A stretch of DNA of 41,936 nucleotides, from the NCBI GenBank assembly GCA_938049325.1, contig CALICC010000003.1, positions 1-41,936 of the forward strand, in the 5' to 3' direction. Below the pieces are notes generated by a model. The model saw only the letters and a program-made list of their open reading frames with translations, was not told the DNA's origin and ran no database searches. The translations under genes were made by a program, and so were the position numbers. The DNA comes from an uncultured Ilumatobacter sp. GTDB taxonomy: Bacteria > Actinomycetota > Acidimicrobiia > Acidimicrobiales > Ilumatobacteraceae. Within the stretch, counting starts at the first letter, position 1; each line of letters starts with the position of its first letter. Shown piece by piece: positions 1-8,436 of the stretch.

Positions 1-1
1 T

Positions 2-421
2 GCCGATGTTTTGGCGCTCGGAGGAACCACCGCGTTCAAGCTGTTCGCGTTTCATCGCTCATGGCCGGTTCAGCAGCTCCTCGAGCGCATTCCCCAACTG
101 CTTGCCGACAACCCACCGGCAGGCGGATGGGCAAGCGAGCCGCTCGTGAGTCACATGGGGGCCGACGCCGTCGAGATCGGCCCGGGCGGAGCCGACAAAC
201 GTGCGGGGCTCCAGTGGTTGTGTGCACTGCTCGGCGTCGACCGCAACGACGTGATCGCAGTCGGCGACGAGTGGAACGACCTCACCATGCTCGAGTGGGC
301 CGGCCGGGGTGTCGCGATGGGCAACGCCGACGAGCGTGTGCGAGACGTCGCCGACGAGACGATCGGAACGAACACCGACGACGGTGTTGCTCACTTTCTG
401 GAGACTCTCGTCGGAAGCTGA
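2..421 (+). CDS. HAD-superfamily (Cof/IIB type) phosphatase, 3' part
   Basis: Only the C-terminal part of the gene is in the window; the frame is open to the first base, so the TTG start in the ORF track at 11 is probably not the real start. The product is a cytosolic HAD phosphatase of the Cof/IIB group, which removes phosphate from sugar phosphates or related small molecules. The sequence shows HAD motif III (GADKRAGLQWL, with the conserved Lys) and motif IV (GDEWNDLTMLEWAG, the GDxxND metal site), followed by the usual VAMGNADERVR helix and a DDGVAHFLE tail. Motifs I and II and the cap lie outside the window. The substrate cannot be assigned. Family is secure, exact function is not. Confidence 0.85.
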   Translation, partial: ADVLALGGTTAFKLFAFHRSWPVQQLLERIPQLLADNPPAGGWASEPLVSHMGADAVEIGPGGADKRAGLQWLCALLGVDRNDVIAVGDEWNDLTMLEWAGRGVAMGNADERVRDVADETIGTNTDDGVAHFLETLVGS

Positions 422-607
422 CAGTCCCGGTGACCTGACTTCAGCTCGCGGTCGACCCGAATCGGCAGCGAATCGCTCAAGCGTTCTGTTCCGATGCCGA
501 TACTCAGATGTGCAGTCTGAACTGAACGGCGTTCAACGGACCTCCAACACTCCGCCGTCGCGCTCGTTCCACTTCACCTCGAACGTCTGGCGGAGAGGCA
601 CCACCCG

Positions 608-1582
608 GTGACCGAGCAGTCCTACACTCCCCCCGTGGGAGGAAACGCATCTACCGTCGTCAACGCCCTGATCGACAACATCGACCAGGTGATTCGCGGG
701 AAGCGCAACGAGATTCGCCTTGCGCTGTGCTGCCTGCTGACCGAGGGCCACCTGTTGCTCGACGACGTGCCCGGAACCGGCAAGACGAGCTTGGCAAAAG
801 CCATCGCGAACTCGATCGCCGGCGGGTGGAAGCGCGTCCAGTTCACGCCCGACCTGCTCCCGACCGACATCACCGGCGTGATGGTCTACGACCAGCGCAG
901 CGGACAGTTCAATTTCCGCGAAGGCCCCGTGTTCACCAACGTGCTGATCGGCGACGAAATCAACCGTGGCAGCCCGAAGACGCAGTCGGCGCTCCTCGAG
1001 GTGATGGAAGAGCAGCGCGTCACCTCCGACGGCACGAGCCGCCCGGTGCCACGTCCGTTCTTCGTGATCGCAACGCAGAACCCGCGCGACTTCCAGGGAA
1101 CCTTCCCGCTCCCGGACGTTCAGCTCGACCGTTTCGCCATGAGGCTGAGTCTCGGCTACGCCGACCCCGACACCGAAGTCTCGATTCTGGAGCGGTTCAC
1201 CCGCATCCAACGCGACAACGAACTCGAACCGGTCACCGACACCATCGAGCTCGACAAGGTCATCAACGAGATCGACGAGATCCACGTCGCACGATCAATT
1301 CACGACTACGTGGTGCGAATCGCAGGCGCGACCCGCTCTCATCCAGACCTCCGCCTCGGCGTCTCCACTCGCGGCACGCTCACGCTCATGCGGGTGTCTC
1401 GCGCATACGCGGCGACCGACGACCGAGACTTCGTCACGCCTGACGACATCAAGTTGCTGGTGGCCCCCGTGTTCGGACACCGCGTGGCGCTCACCGCAGA
1501 GGCGGAGCTGCGCGGCCTCTCCGTCGAGACGGTGATGGCCGACATCACCGACAGCGTCCCGGTACCTCGAAGCGGGGACTGA
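608..1582 (+). CDS. MoxR-family AAA+ ATPase
   Basis: 324-residue cytosolic AAA+ ATPase of the MoxR group, chaperone-like ATPases that usually act with VWA or DUF58 partners. Visible motifs are Walker A (DDVPGTGKTSLAKAI, about residues 54-68), the substrate loop FTPDLLPTDITG, Walker B (LIGDEINRGSPK), sensor 1 (FVIATQNPRDFQGTFPLPDVQLDRF) and a C-terminal lid domain with the STRGTLTLMRVSRAYA segment. GTG at 608 is chosen because GGAGAGG lies upstream and the protein has the usual length. The DUF58 gene begins two bases after its stop, and the transglutaminase-fold gene overlaps that one, so the three form one operon. This is the standard MoxR-DUF58-TGase arrangement. It looks catalytically intact. 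Confidence 0.95.
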   Translation: MTEQSYTPPVGGNASTVVNALIDNIDQVIRGKRNEIRLALCCLLTEGHLLLDDVPGTGKTSLAKAIANSIAGGWKRVQFTPDLLPTDITGVMVYDQRSGQFNFREGPVFTNVLIGDEINRGSPKTQSALLEVMEEQRVTSDGTSRPVPRPFFVIATQNPRDFQGTFPLPDVQLDRFAMRLSLGYADPDTEVSILERFTRIQRDNELEPVTDTIELDKVINEIDEIHVARSIHDYVVRIAGATRSHPDLRLGVSTRGTLTLMRVSRAYAATDDRDFVTPDDIKLLVAPVFGHRVALTAEAELRGLSVETVMADITDSVPVPRSGD

Positions 1583-1583
1583 C

Positions 1584-2699
1584 GTGCTCACCCGATCGGG
1601 CCTCGGTGCGATCGTGACGGCGGTGGCGCTCACCGCGCTCGGCATCGTGTGGCGCTACGAGGAACTCGTCGTTGCCGCCATCGGGATCGGTCTGGTCGTC
1701 TTGATGGCGATTCTGATCGCACGTCGACCGCCACGCGCCAAAATCGAACGGCGCCTGACTACGGTGCGCGTCCCGCGTGGCGACCCGATCCGGATCGTGT
1801 ACCGAGCCCGCAACGACACCACCTACCGATCGGCGAGGTCGACGTTGATCGATCGATGCGACGTCGAATCGGTCGAACTCGCCGTGGACTCGATTCCGCC
1901 CGGGGCGCTGCTCGACATTCCGGCAACGATCCCCACGAGCCGTCGTGGCATGTTCGAGATCGGTCCGATCGATGTGCAAAAGGTCGACCCGTTCTATCTC
2001 GCCGGCGGAAACTGGCGAAACGAGACACCTCGCAAGAGCTTCGTCACCGTGCACCCGAAGCTCTTCGCCCTCACGGGCAGCGAAGGATCATCGCGCATCG
2101 TCGAAGACGAGTCGATCGTGCGCCGCGCAGCAACCGACCCCATGTCGGGATTTGTGTCGATGCGCGAATACGTCCCCGGCGACGACCCGCGCCTGGTCCA
2201 CTGGCCGACAACGGCGCGCACCGGCACGCTCATGATCCGCGAAAACGTCGAAGTTCGCCGCCCCGAGTTCACCGTGGTCGTCGACGCCACCGCCGGCATC
2301 GGCACCGCCGACGACTTCGAAGAGGCGGTCGACGTCGCTGCCTCACTCGCCGTGCATGCACTGCGCAGCGGTCTCGATGTCGTGGTGCGCAGCAACAATC
2401 GCGATTGCGCCGGCCAAGCCATTCCGTTGCGCAGCGAAGGTGAAGTGCTCGACCTGCTGACGACCGTCGAGCGCTGCGATGACGAAGCTCCCCTGGGATT
2501 CACCGCCCTGTTCCGCCAAGGATTCGAGCAACGCTCGGTACTGCTCGTCACCGGCCCGGACGGGCCTCTCGGACCTGTGTCACCCAACGACCAGATGCTG
2601 ATCATCCGAATCGGCGAGGGCGCTCAGGCCGGCGGCAAGGTCTCGCTGGCAGCGCGCGATGCGGCTGACTTCGCGAATCGGTGGCGATCATGGGCCTGA
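1584..2699 (+). CDS. DUF58 domain protein
   Basis: 371 residues, membrane-anchored by two adjacent hydrophobic segments near the N terminus (about residues 7-20 and 28-46). It carries the DUF58 signature REYVPGDDPRLVHWPTTARTGTLMIREN near residues 192-220, followed by a VWA-like region beginning FTVVVDATAGIGTADDFEEAVDVAAS. DUF58 proteins are widely coupled to MoxR ATPases and are thought to act in envelope assembly; the biochemical role is not settled. GTG at 1584 follows the MoxR stop by one base, and its own stop lies inside the next gene's first codons, indicating translational coupling. Family assignment is firm. Confidence 0.93.
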   Translation: MLTRSGLGAIVTAVALTALGIVWRYEELVVAAIGIGLVVLMAILIARRPPRAKIERRLTTVRVPRGDPIRIVYRARNDTTYRSARSTLIDRCDVESVELAVDSIPPGALLDIPATIPTSRRGMFEIGPIDVQKVDPFYLAGGNWRNETPRKSFVTVHPKLFALTGSEGSSRIVEDESIVRRAATDPMSGFVSMREYVPGDDPRLVHWPTTARTGTLMIRENVEVRRPEFTVVVDATAGIGTADDFEEAVDVAASLAVHALRSGLDVVVRSNNRDCAGQAIPLRSEGEVLDLLTTVERCDDEAPLGFTALFRQGFEQRSVLLVTGPDGPLGPVSPNDQMLIIRIGEGAQAGGKVSLAARDAADFANRWRSWA

Positions 2700-4867
2700 C
2701 CGAGTCCGACGTCATCTCCGTCAACGACCCCGTCGTGACGATTGCGAGAACACGCGCCGCGCTGATCACCGCGATGTTGGTCGTCGTGGCCATCGCCGCC
2801 GGTGACGTGTTCGACCGAACCATCTGGTGGCTCGCCGCGGCGCCACTCATGGTTGGAGTCGTCTCCATCGCATCGATCGGTCTGCGGTGGCCGATTCAAG
2901 CGTTGGGCGCCACACTCGGTGCATTGGGAGCGACGGCGCTCGTCGTCTTGGCGAACGATGGCGAACTGGGCGACATCGCCACTTCCATCACAGCCGGATC
3001 GCAGCGACTGCTGAGCACCGACTGGCCGAGCCCCGATCGAGCCGACCTCATCGGCACACTCGCGTTCGGCCTCGGCGTGATCACCGCACTGGGTCTGCTC
3101 ATGGTCCGCAAGCGGGCGTGGCATCTCTCGCCGTTGGTTCCCGTCATCGTCGCGCAGACCATGGTGATCGCGCTCAGCGCTCCGATGGGACTCCGACTTC
3201 GATGGCTCCTGCCGCTCGCCATCCTCGCGTTGACGTTCGCCACATTCCGCCCGGCCGACGACACCGATGTGCGCGGACGACTGGTGACCTTGCGCGGCGA
3301 ACGCCGCCTGCTCCCCGTGTCGATCCTGAGCATCGCTCTCGCCGTGGGCTTGGCGATCCCACTCACGCTGACCAACCGCGCCGACCCGCGTCGCACCGAG
3401 CCAGCGGAACGGACCGCCGCCCTCCTCGACCCGATCGAGGCGACCTTGGCCCTGCGCACGTTGGACCCGCCGGTCGATCTGCATGCGATCACGATCACGT
3501 CGAACAACGCCGATCGCCAACCCACCCTCTGGCGCACGACGGCGCTGGTCGAGTACGACGGCGGACGCTGGGCGCCGGATCTCACACTTCGACCGATCGG
3601 TCGTCGACTCGAGTCGCGAGGCGAACAGTCAATCGACGCAACGATCGCATTTCTCGATCCCGGTCTTCAGCTCGTGCCGTTGCCCGGAGCCGCCGTGGTC
3701 GTCGACGCTCCGATCGAAACCGATGTCGAACGCAACATCGTGCGCTTGGTCGAACGCCCCGACGCCAACACTGTCGTCAGCATCACCGCTCGCCCCGAGC
3801 CGGCGCCGAGCGACGTCAGCGCCGGCCAGATCGCCACTCGCGAGATCGACGAGAACGCTGCGGGTCTGACCGATGTCGCAACGGCGCTCGCCGAGCAGGG
3901 CGGCGCCGCAACCGCCGACGGGTTGCTCGCTCAACTGGAGGCGATCGAGTCCACGATGAGCGATGATTTCGTGCTCCGCTCCGACGCAGCGGGTGGCGGG
4001 CTGCAGCGAGCGCTCATCGATCGCTTCGTGCGCGACACACAACGTGGTAACGCTGAGCAGTTCGTCACCGCATTCGTCTTGTTGACACGTTCGCTCGGTG
4101 CTGACGCCCGAGTAGCGACCGGCTTCGAGGTCGAAGACGGCGGCTACCAGACCGCCAACGGCGTCACGACTGCCATGCTCACGTCAGCCGACGCCGTCAT
4201 CTGGCCTGAAGTGCGCGTCGGCAACGACTGGGTTGCGTTCGACCCGGTACCCGCGTCCGAGGCCAGTGATGCGTTCGAGGAACAGCCCGATCGCCAGCCA
4301 CAGACGCCCGCGGCCGCGCAACCACCATTCCCGCCACCGCCTGAATCCGATGATGAACCGATCGTGACCGAGGGCGCCGATGGCGACGAAGCCGGCGCAA
4401 ACCTGCCGGTGATCGTCACGTGGGCGTTCCGAACCGCGGCATTCAGTGGTGCGCTCCTCGTTCCGGTGCTGTTGGCGATCGGCTTGATCCTCGGCATCAA
4501 GTGGCGTCGACGTCGGCGTCAACTCAGCGGCGCCGCGACCGATCGCATCATGGGCGCGTGGAAAGTTGCCACGAGTCGATTGATCGACGCAGGCATGACG
4601 ATTCCTTCGGCGGCCACGAACAGCCAAATCGCCAACGACGCAACCCCGCTGCTCGCCCACGGCCATCGTGAGGTCCGGCGGCTTGCAGACCTCGCGAGCG
4701 CAACCACGTTTGGGTCACCCGCACGCCCCGACCTGTTGGCGGCCGACGCTGAGGCCTGCCTCACCGCAGTCGAGACATCACTCGCCTCGGCGCGCACACC
4801 GCTCGACCGGCTCCGTTGGCGTTTGAGCTTGCGCAGCCTGCGTCGCAAGACCAGCTCGCCGGTCTGA
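2690..4867 (+). CDS. Transglutaminase-fold membrane protein, catalytic Cys and His lost
   Basis: About 725 residues. The first ~230 residues hold several membrane helices in paired blocks, then comes an extracytoplasmic region with a transglutaminase-like fold (about residues 420-520), a Pro-rich linker (QPPFPPPPESDD), another membrane helix (AAFSGALLVPVLLAIGLILGI) and a cytosolic basic tail. This is the TgpA/DUF3488 architecture. The usual catalytic Cys motif (GxCEQF) reads RGNAEQFVTAF, so Cys is Ala (codon GCT). The usual DAHAW His motif reads DAVIWPEV, so His is Val. The third-residue Asp motif WVAFDPVP is kept. The protein should therefore be enzymatically inactive. ATG 2690 or GTG 2681 are both possible starts; both overlap the DUF58 gene. 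Confidence 0.9.
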   Translation: MGLTESDVISVNDPVVTIARTRAALITAMLVVVAIAAGDVFDRTIWWLAAAPLMVGVVSIASIGLRWPIQALGATLGALGATALVVLANDGELGDIATSITAGSQRLLSTDWPSPDRADLIGTLAFGLGVITALGLLMVRKRAWHLSPLVPVIVAQTMVIALSAPMGLRLRWLLPLAILALTFATFRPADDTDVRGRLVTLRGERRLLPVSILSIALAVGLAIPLTLTNRADPRRTEPAERTAALLDPIEATLALRTLDPPVDLHAITITSNNADRQPTLWRTTALVEYDGGRWAPDLTLRPIGRRLESRGEQSIDATIAFLDPGLQLVPLPGAAVVVDAPIETDVERNIVRLVERPDANTVVSITARPEPAPSDVSAGQIATREIDENAAGLTDVATALAEQGGAATADGLLAQLEAIESTMSDDFVLRSDAAGGGLQRALIDRFVRDTQRGNAEQFVTAFVLLTRSLGADARVATGFEVEDGGYQTANGVTTAMLTSADAVIWPEVRVGNDWVAFDPVPASEASDAFEEQPDRQPQTPAAAQPPFPPPPESDDEPIVTEGADGDEAGANLPVIVTWAFRTAAFSGALLVPVLLAIGLILGIKWRRRRRQLSGAATDRIMGAWKVATSRLIDAGMTIPSAATNSQIANDATPLLAHGHREVRRLADLASATTFGSPARPDLLAADAEACLTAVETSLASARTPLDRLRWRLSLRSLRRKTSSPV

Positions 4868-4914
4868 CGTCGCTGCACCACGACGAGCGCGACCGGCGTC
4901 GAACAGGTGCCGGG

Positions 4915-5655
4915 CTACTGAGTCTCGTAGACACCGAACTCCGGTCCGGTCATCGTGTAGCTGGCGGTTGCCAGGCTGGTGTCGATCGTGGAGGTCACCA
5001 AGGTGCCAGCCACCCAAACAGCACCCCAAGAATCCTCAAGGCTGAGACTCTCCCCGTCAGCGAGGGTGATCAAGACGGTCTGATTCGCGGGAGGTGGAGG
5101 CACGTGAACGCACGCTCCGAAGTACGGCACGAGCAGGAATTCGACGATGTTGTCGCCGTCGTCATAGGTGAGCGGGGCGACGAAACCGGCGAGTTGGATC
5201 GCTTCGTTGTTGAGCTCCTCGTTGACCGAGGCAACGTCGAATTCGGCGTTCATCTCGGCGTAGATGGCATCGATCTCCGGGGAGCCGCGGTCGGCTTCGG
5301 CCAGGCGGTCTCTGTAGCGCTCCAGCACCTGGTCACTCGAGAAGCCGGGAGGAATGAGGTCCTCCCAGTCGACCGAGCGGAAGCCCGGGATCGTGATGTT
5401 CGCCGGCTCGGCCTCGGTCCGGGTGCCGTGAAACTCCTCGAGTGAGTCGCCGAATTCGAGGTCTTCGAAGCCGGGCGCTCGGGGAACGATGTCGGAAGGC
5501 ACCGAAGTTTGAGCGGGCTCGCCGATCTCGACGACGGCGCCGTCGTCGGTGCCCGAGCCGGAACAGGCCGTGGCCGCGATCGCGAGTGCACACAGCACGC
5601 TCGTTACGGTGATCCGTTGCCGGATGTTTGGCTTCGATGAGAGTTCGGGGGTCAT
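4915..5655 (-). CDS. DUF3299 lipoprotein of a zrg-like metal-uptake operon
   Basis: 246-residue predicted lipoprotein. The N terminus has a basic stretch, a hydrophobic segment and a lipobox ending ATAC (about residues 19-31), so it is expected on the outer face of the membrane. The C-terminal half matches DUF3299: LAGFVAPLTYDD, then FLLVPYFGACVHVPPPPANQTV, then WVAGTLVTSTIDTSLATASYTM. DUF3299 proteins are found with ABC systems of the type encoded just upstream and are thought to handle a metal or metal-protein complex; the role is not biochemically defined. It begins 7 bases after the permease stop and is the last gene of the operon. It converges on the transglutaminase-fold gene with about 47 bases between them. 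Confidence 0.85.
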   Translation of the reverse strand: MTPELSSKPNIRQRITVTSVLCALAIAATACSGSGTDDGAVVEIGEPAQTSVPSDIVPRAPGFEDLEFGDSLEEFHGTRTEAEPANITIPGFRSVDWEDLIPPGFSSDQVLERYRDRLAEADRGSPEIDAIYAEMNAEFDVASVNEELNNEAIQLAGFVAPLTYDDGDNIVEFLLVPYFGACVHVPPPPANQTVLITLADGESLSLEDSWGAVWVAGTLVTSTIDTSLATASYTMTGPEFGVYETQ

Positions 5656-5662
5656 ACGCTTC

Positions 5663-6919
5663 CTACACCTTGAGGGCCAGACCGTCTTGGATCGAACGGC
5701 GATACGCGATGAACCCTGGGATCAACGCAACCAGCATCGCGGCGCCGATCACTCCACCGATGATACCCAGCTGTGTGGAGTCGAGCCAGGTCGCGGCGAG
5801 GTCAACGCCGAAACGCCGTGCCACGATCGGGCGAGCGATCGCCATGAGGCCGTAGAGCATGCCGACGCCGAGTGCGCAGCCGGCCGCGACGACCAGGAGC
5901 GTTTCGAGCACGATCAGCATCACGACGTGACGCCCTCGAGCCCCAATGGCCCGGAGGACGGCGATCTCGCGCCGCCGCTCGTTCAACGTCGACAGAATCG
6001 TGGTCAGCATGCCGAGCAGTCCGGCGAGCAACACGAACCCGGAGATCACGAACAGCACCTGCTCGACGGGCGAGATCGTCCGCCAGAAGTCCGAGAGCGT
6101 GGCTCCGGGCAGGATCGCCGACATCGGTTCGGCCTGGTACTCGTTGATCTCGCGCTGGACCGTGAACGTCTGCGCGCGATTCTCGAGCCCGACCATGAAG
6201 GCGGTGATCGAAGTCGGCGTGAGGTCGAAGAGCAGCGCTTGCTCGGCGTCGAGCGGCACCCCGGTCCGGCCACCGTCCACCCAGTCGACGTGAATCGCCT
6301 CGATCCCTGCGAGGCTCACGTGCACCGTGCGATCGACCGGAGTCCCGGTCCGGTCGAAGATGCCGACCACCGTAAACGGCTTGTCGTCGTGCCCCGCGAA
6401 GTCGGCCGAGGACAAGCCGTGCGCGATGATGATCTCGTCGCCGATGTCGTAGCCGAGGTCGCGGGCGACGTCAGCGCCCAGCACCGCGTCGTAGACCTCC
6501 GCAAAGCGCTCGCCTGAGTCGAGCGTGAGCGACCGCTTGTTGCCGTACTTGTAGTACTCGAAGTAGTCCGTCGAGGTCCCCATGACTCGGAAGCCTCGGT
6601 GGGAGTCGCCGAGCGAGATCGGGATCGTCCACGCGACTTCGTCGCGTTCGGCAATCGACTCGTAGGTCTCCCAGCTGACGTTGTTGGTGGCGTTGCCGAT
6701 GCGGAACACGCTGTAGAGCAACAGGTTCGTCGGAGAGCTTCGAGCACCGACGATCAGGTCGGTTTGCGACACGGTGTTGAAGAAGCTGGCGCGGGATTCT
6801 TTGCGGATCTTGTCGACACCGAGGAGCAACGTCGCGCTGATCGCGATTGCGATCACGGTGAGCACGATGCTGGTCCGGCGAAAGCGGGCGCTCTTGAGCG
6901 CGATCAACAACAAGGTCAC
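5663..6919 (-). CDS. FtsX/MacB-type ABC transporter permease
   Basis: 418-residue integral membrane protein of the MacB/LolCE/FtsX permease class. It has one N-terminal membrane helix (SIVLTVIAIAISATLLLGV), a large extracytoplasmic MacB-like core domain of about 220 residues, then three C-terminal helices including VLFVISGFVLLAGLLGMLTTIL and the coupling segment NERRREIAVLRAIGARG. Permeases of this class work with the ATPase encoded directly upstream and usually perform mechanical work on lipoproteins or periplasmic partners instead of moving solutes through a pore. The start overlaps the ATPase stop by four bases. With the DUF2796 and DUF3299 lipoproteins the set resembles Vibrio zrgABCD, suggesting a zinc-related role by inference. 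Confidence 0.92.
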   Translation of the reverse strand: MTLLLIALKSARFRRTSIVLTVIAIAISATLLLGVDKIRKESRASFFNTVSQTDLIVGARSSPTNLLLYSVFRIGNATNNVSWETYESIAERDEVAWTIPISLGDSHRGFRVMGTSTDYFEYYKYGNKRSLTLDSGERFAEVYDAVLGADVARDLGYDIGDEIIIAHGLSSADFAGHDDKPFTVVGIFDRTGTPVDRTVHVSLAGIEAIHVDWVDGGRTGVPLDAEQALLFDLTPTSITAFMVGLENRAQTFTVQREINEYQAEPMSAILPGATLSDFWRTISPVEQVLFVISGFVLLAGLLGMLTTILSTLNERRREIAVLRAIGARGRHVVMLIVLETLLVVAAGCALGVGMLYGLMAIARPIVARRFGVDLAATWLDSTQLGIIGGVIGAAMLVALIPGFIAYRRSIQDGLALKV

Positions 6920-7659
6920 GGAGCACTCCGAGCCATCTCGTCGACCGCGTCGAATGGAGTATCAGGGTCGACAGCGGCGTCGAGCTCGATCGATCGATCG
7001 AAGCGTTCGGCGAGTTGTGGATCGTGACTCACGAAGATCAGCGTGCACCCGCGCGCCTCGCTCTCGCGGAACAACAGGTCCATGAACCTGTCCCGGTTGT
7101 CGGCGTCGAGAGCCGAGGTCGGTTCATCGGCGATCAGGATCTCCGGCCCACCGATGAGCGCCCGGGCGACCGCCACTCGCTGCTGCTGTCCAACACTCAA
7201 CTTGTTGACCGAGGCCCCGTGGTACTCGGGAGCGAGGTTGAGGTCGGTCAGCAGACGTCGCGCTGTCGCCTTGACGTCGGCTGACTCCGCGGCACGCCGC
7301 TTCTTGCGGCCCGAGAACGAACAGGCCAACGTCACGTTCTCCAGCGTCGAGAGGTAGGGCAAGAGGTTGAACTGCTGGAAGACCACACCGATGTGATCGG
7401 CACGAAACTGGTCGCGGCGTCCGGGCGCGAGCTGCGCGAGATCCGTGCCGAGGAGGCTCACCGTTCCGCTCGACGGCGAGTGGATCCCGCAGAGCAAGTT
7501 GAGCAACGTGGTCTTGCCGCTCCCACTCGAGCCACGCACGAACAGATGCTCGCCTGCGTCGAGATGCAAGTCATCGATCGAGACGGTGTCAGAGGTCTGG
7601 CCTGGCCAACGGAATCGCACGTCCGTGAGGCCAACGACGTCGCCCGCCCGATTCGTCAC
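6916..7659 (-). CDS. ABC transporter ATP-binding protein (MacB/LolD type)
   Basis: About 247 residues from GTG at 7659. It has Walker A (VRGSSGSGKTTLLNLL), Q-loop (VVFQQFNLLPYLSTLENV), ABC signature (LSVGQQQRVAVARAL), Walker B with catalytic Glu (EILIADEPTSALD) and the switch His (IFVSHDP). These group it with the LolD/MacB ATPases that energise FtsX-like permeases. I prefer GTG 7659 over the longer ORF-track start at 7728 because it overlaps the stop of the upstream lipoprotein gene in a GTGA arrangement typical of coupled translation; the longer form would add 23 unrelated residues. It should act at the inner face of the membrane with the permease that follows. Confidence 0.92.
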   Translation of the reverse strand: MTNRAGDVVGLTDVRFRWPGQTSDTVSIDDLHLDAGEHLFVRGSSGSGKTTLLNLLCGIHSPSSGTVSLLGTDLAQLAPGRRDQFRADHIGVVFQQFNLLPYLSTLENVTLACSFSGRKKRRAAESADVKATARRLLTDLNLAPEYHGASVNKLSVGQQQRVAVARALIGGPEILIADEPTSALDADNRDRFMDLLFRESEARGCTLIFVSHDPQLAERFDRSIELDAAVDPDTPFDAVDEMARSAP

Positions 7660-8339
7660 CGATCGAGTGACACCGTTGCAGACGATGGGGAGAGCTCCGC
7701 CGACGACTGTTGCGTGTCGGAGATCCATTGGACGTCGATGTCTTCGAAGTTCGAGAACTCGGCGAACAGGCCACTGAAGTCGACCTCACTCACCGCATCG
7801 GCGTTCTCGCACTCGAACACCCACGAGACCGTGATCTCGGAATGGGTGCCGTCGCGCTCGACTTCGGTGCTCACCGGGTCAATCATCGCGCACCGCGCGT
7901 CGTCGTTGACCGCGACCATGCCAGGTCCGGTGAGCACTTCGGTGCGGTCAGCCTCGATCGCGAGGTCGTCGTCGCTGGTCGGCTCGTACTCGAACCCGAA
8001 GACGTTGAAGGTCGGGCTGACGAGATCGATCGCCACCTGCGCATCGATCCAGGCCACCGACAGCTCAGCTGTGCCGTGTTCGTGTGCGCCCAGTCCGCCG
8101 GACTCGTCGTCATGATCGTCATGGTCCTCGTCGTCATGGTCCTCGTCGTCTTGGTCCTCGTCGTCGCCGTCGTGACCTTCCTCGCCACCGTGGTCGTCGT
8201 CGGATGTCGCCGTCGCGGGGCCGGCCGTGGTCTCAGGGGCCTCGTCGTCCGACGCGTTGCTGTCCGAACCACATGCCGAACCTGCGATCGAGGAAACGAG
8301 CACGACGGGAACCACAGCACGGCGGAGTCGATTGATCAT
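7656..8339 (-). CDS. DUF2796 (ZrgA-like) His/Asp-rich zinc-binding lipoprotein
   Basis: About 227 residues from ATG at 8339. A signal peptide (RLRRAVVPVVLVSSIAGSAC) ends in a Cys expected to be lipidated. Next is a long acidic, His-rich metal-binding stretch (DDDHGGEEGHDGDDEDQ, then repeated DDEDHDD), then a DUF2796 domain starting EHGTAELSVAWIDAQVAIDLVSP and containing FNVFGFEYEP and VSWVFECENADA. DUF2796 proteins include ZrgA of Vibrio zinc uptake. The ORF track extends to 8396, but that adds 19 residues covering the promoter and a Zur-like box, so I reject it. It is the first gene of the operon and its stop overlaps the ATPase start. Zinc as ligand is inference from composition, family and operator. 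Confidence 0.87.
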   Translation of the reverse strand: MINRLRRAVVPVVLVSSIAGSACGSDSNASDDEAPETTAGPATATSDDDHGGEEGHDGDDEDQDDEDHDDEDHDDHDDESGGLGAHEHGTAELSVAWIDAQVAIDLVSPTFNVFGFEYEPTSDDDLAIEADRTEVLTGPGMVAVNDDARCAMIDPVSTEVERDGTHSEITVSWVFECENADAVSEVDFSGLFAEFSNFEDIDVQWISDTQQSSAELSPSSATVSLDR

Positions 8340-8341
8340 GT

Positions 8342-8356
8342 TGAGAATGGTAATCA
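8342..8356. promoter_or_regulatory. Candidate Zur-like operator before the zrg-like operon
   Basis: TGAGAATGGTAATCA is an imperfect palindrome resembling the actinobacterial Zur box (TGAAAATGNTTTTCA type). It lies two bases upstream of the DUF2796 start codon and covers the predicted -10 hexamer, so a bound repressor would block initiation. Zinc repression by a Fur-family protein is inferred; no such regulator gene is in the window. Confidence 0.55.
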
Positions 8357-8375
8357 ATCGCTGGATGGAAGTCCA
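8347..8375 (-). promoter_or_regulatory. Leaderless promoter of the zrg-like operon
   Basis: On the minus strand TGGACT (-35, 8370-8375) is followed by exactly 17 bases, TACCAT (-10, 8347-8352), 7 bases and ATG at 8339. The spacing puts transcription start at or next to the A of ATG, so the mRNA would lack a leader. No Shine-Dalgarno sequence is present. Confidence 0.55.
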
Positions 8376-8422
8376 CGCGCCCAGAGGATTGCCCAAGCGA
8401 GTACGACCTCTGTCGCCATCGC

Positions 8423-8436
8423 GACCTCGCGAGGTC
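8423..8436. other. Perfect 14-bp palindrome at the end of the Ig-repeat gene
   Basis: GACCTCGCGAGGTC overlaps the stop codon of the Ig-repeat gene and lies about 50 bases upstream of the zrg-like -35. It could be part of a terminator hairpin (no U-tract follows) or an operator; neither is supported further. Confidence 0.35.

Noticed and set aside
422-607. Promoter for the moxR operon in this gap
   Set aside because: No TANNNT hexamer with a matching -35 at good spacing was found, so no promoter is called.
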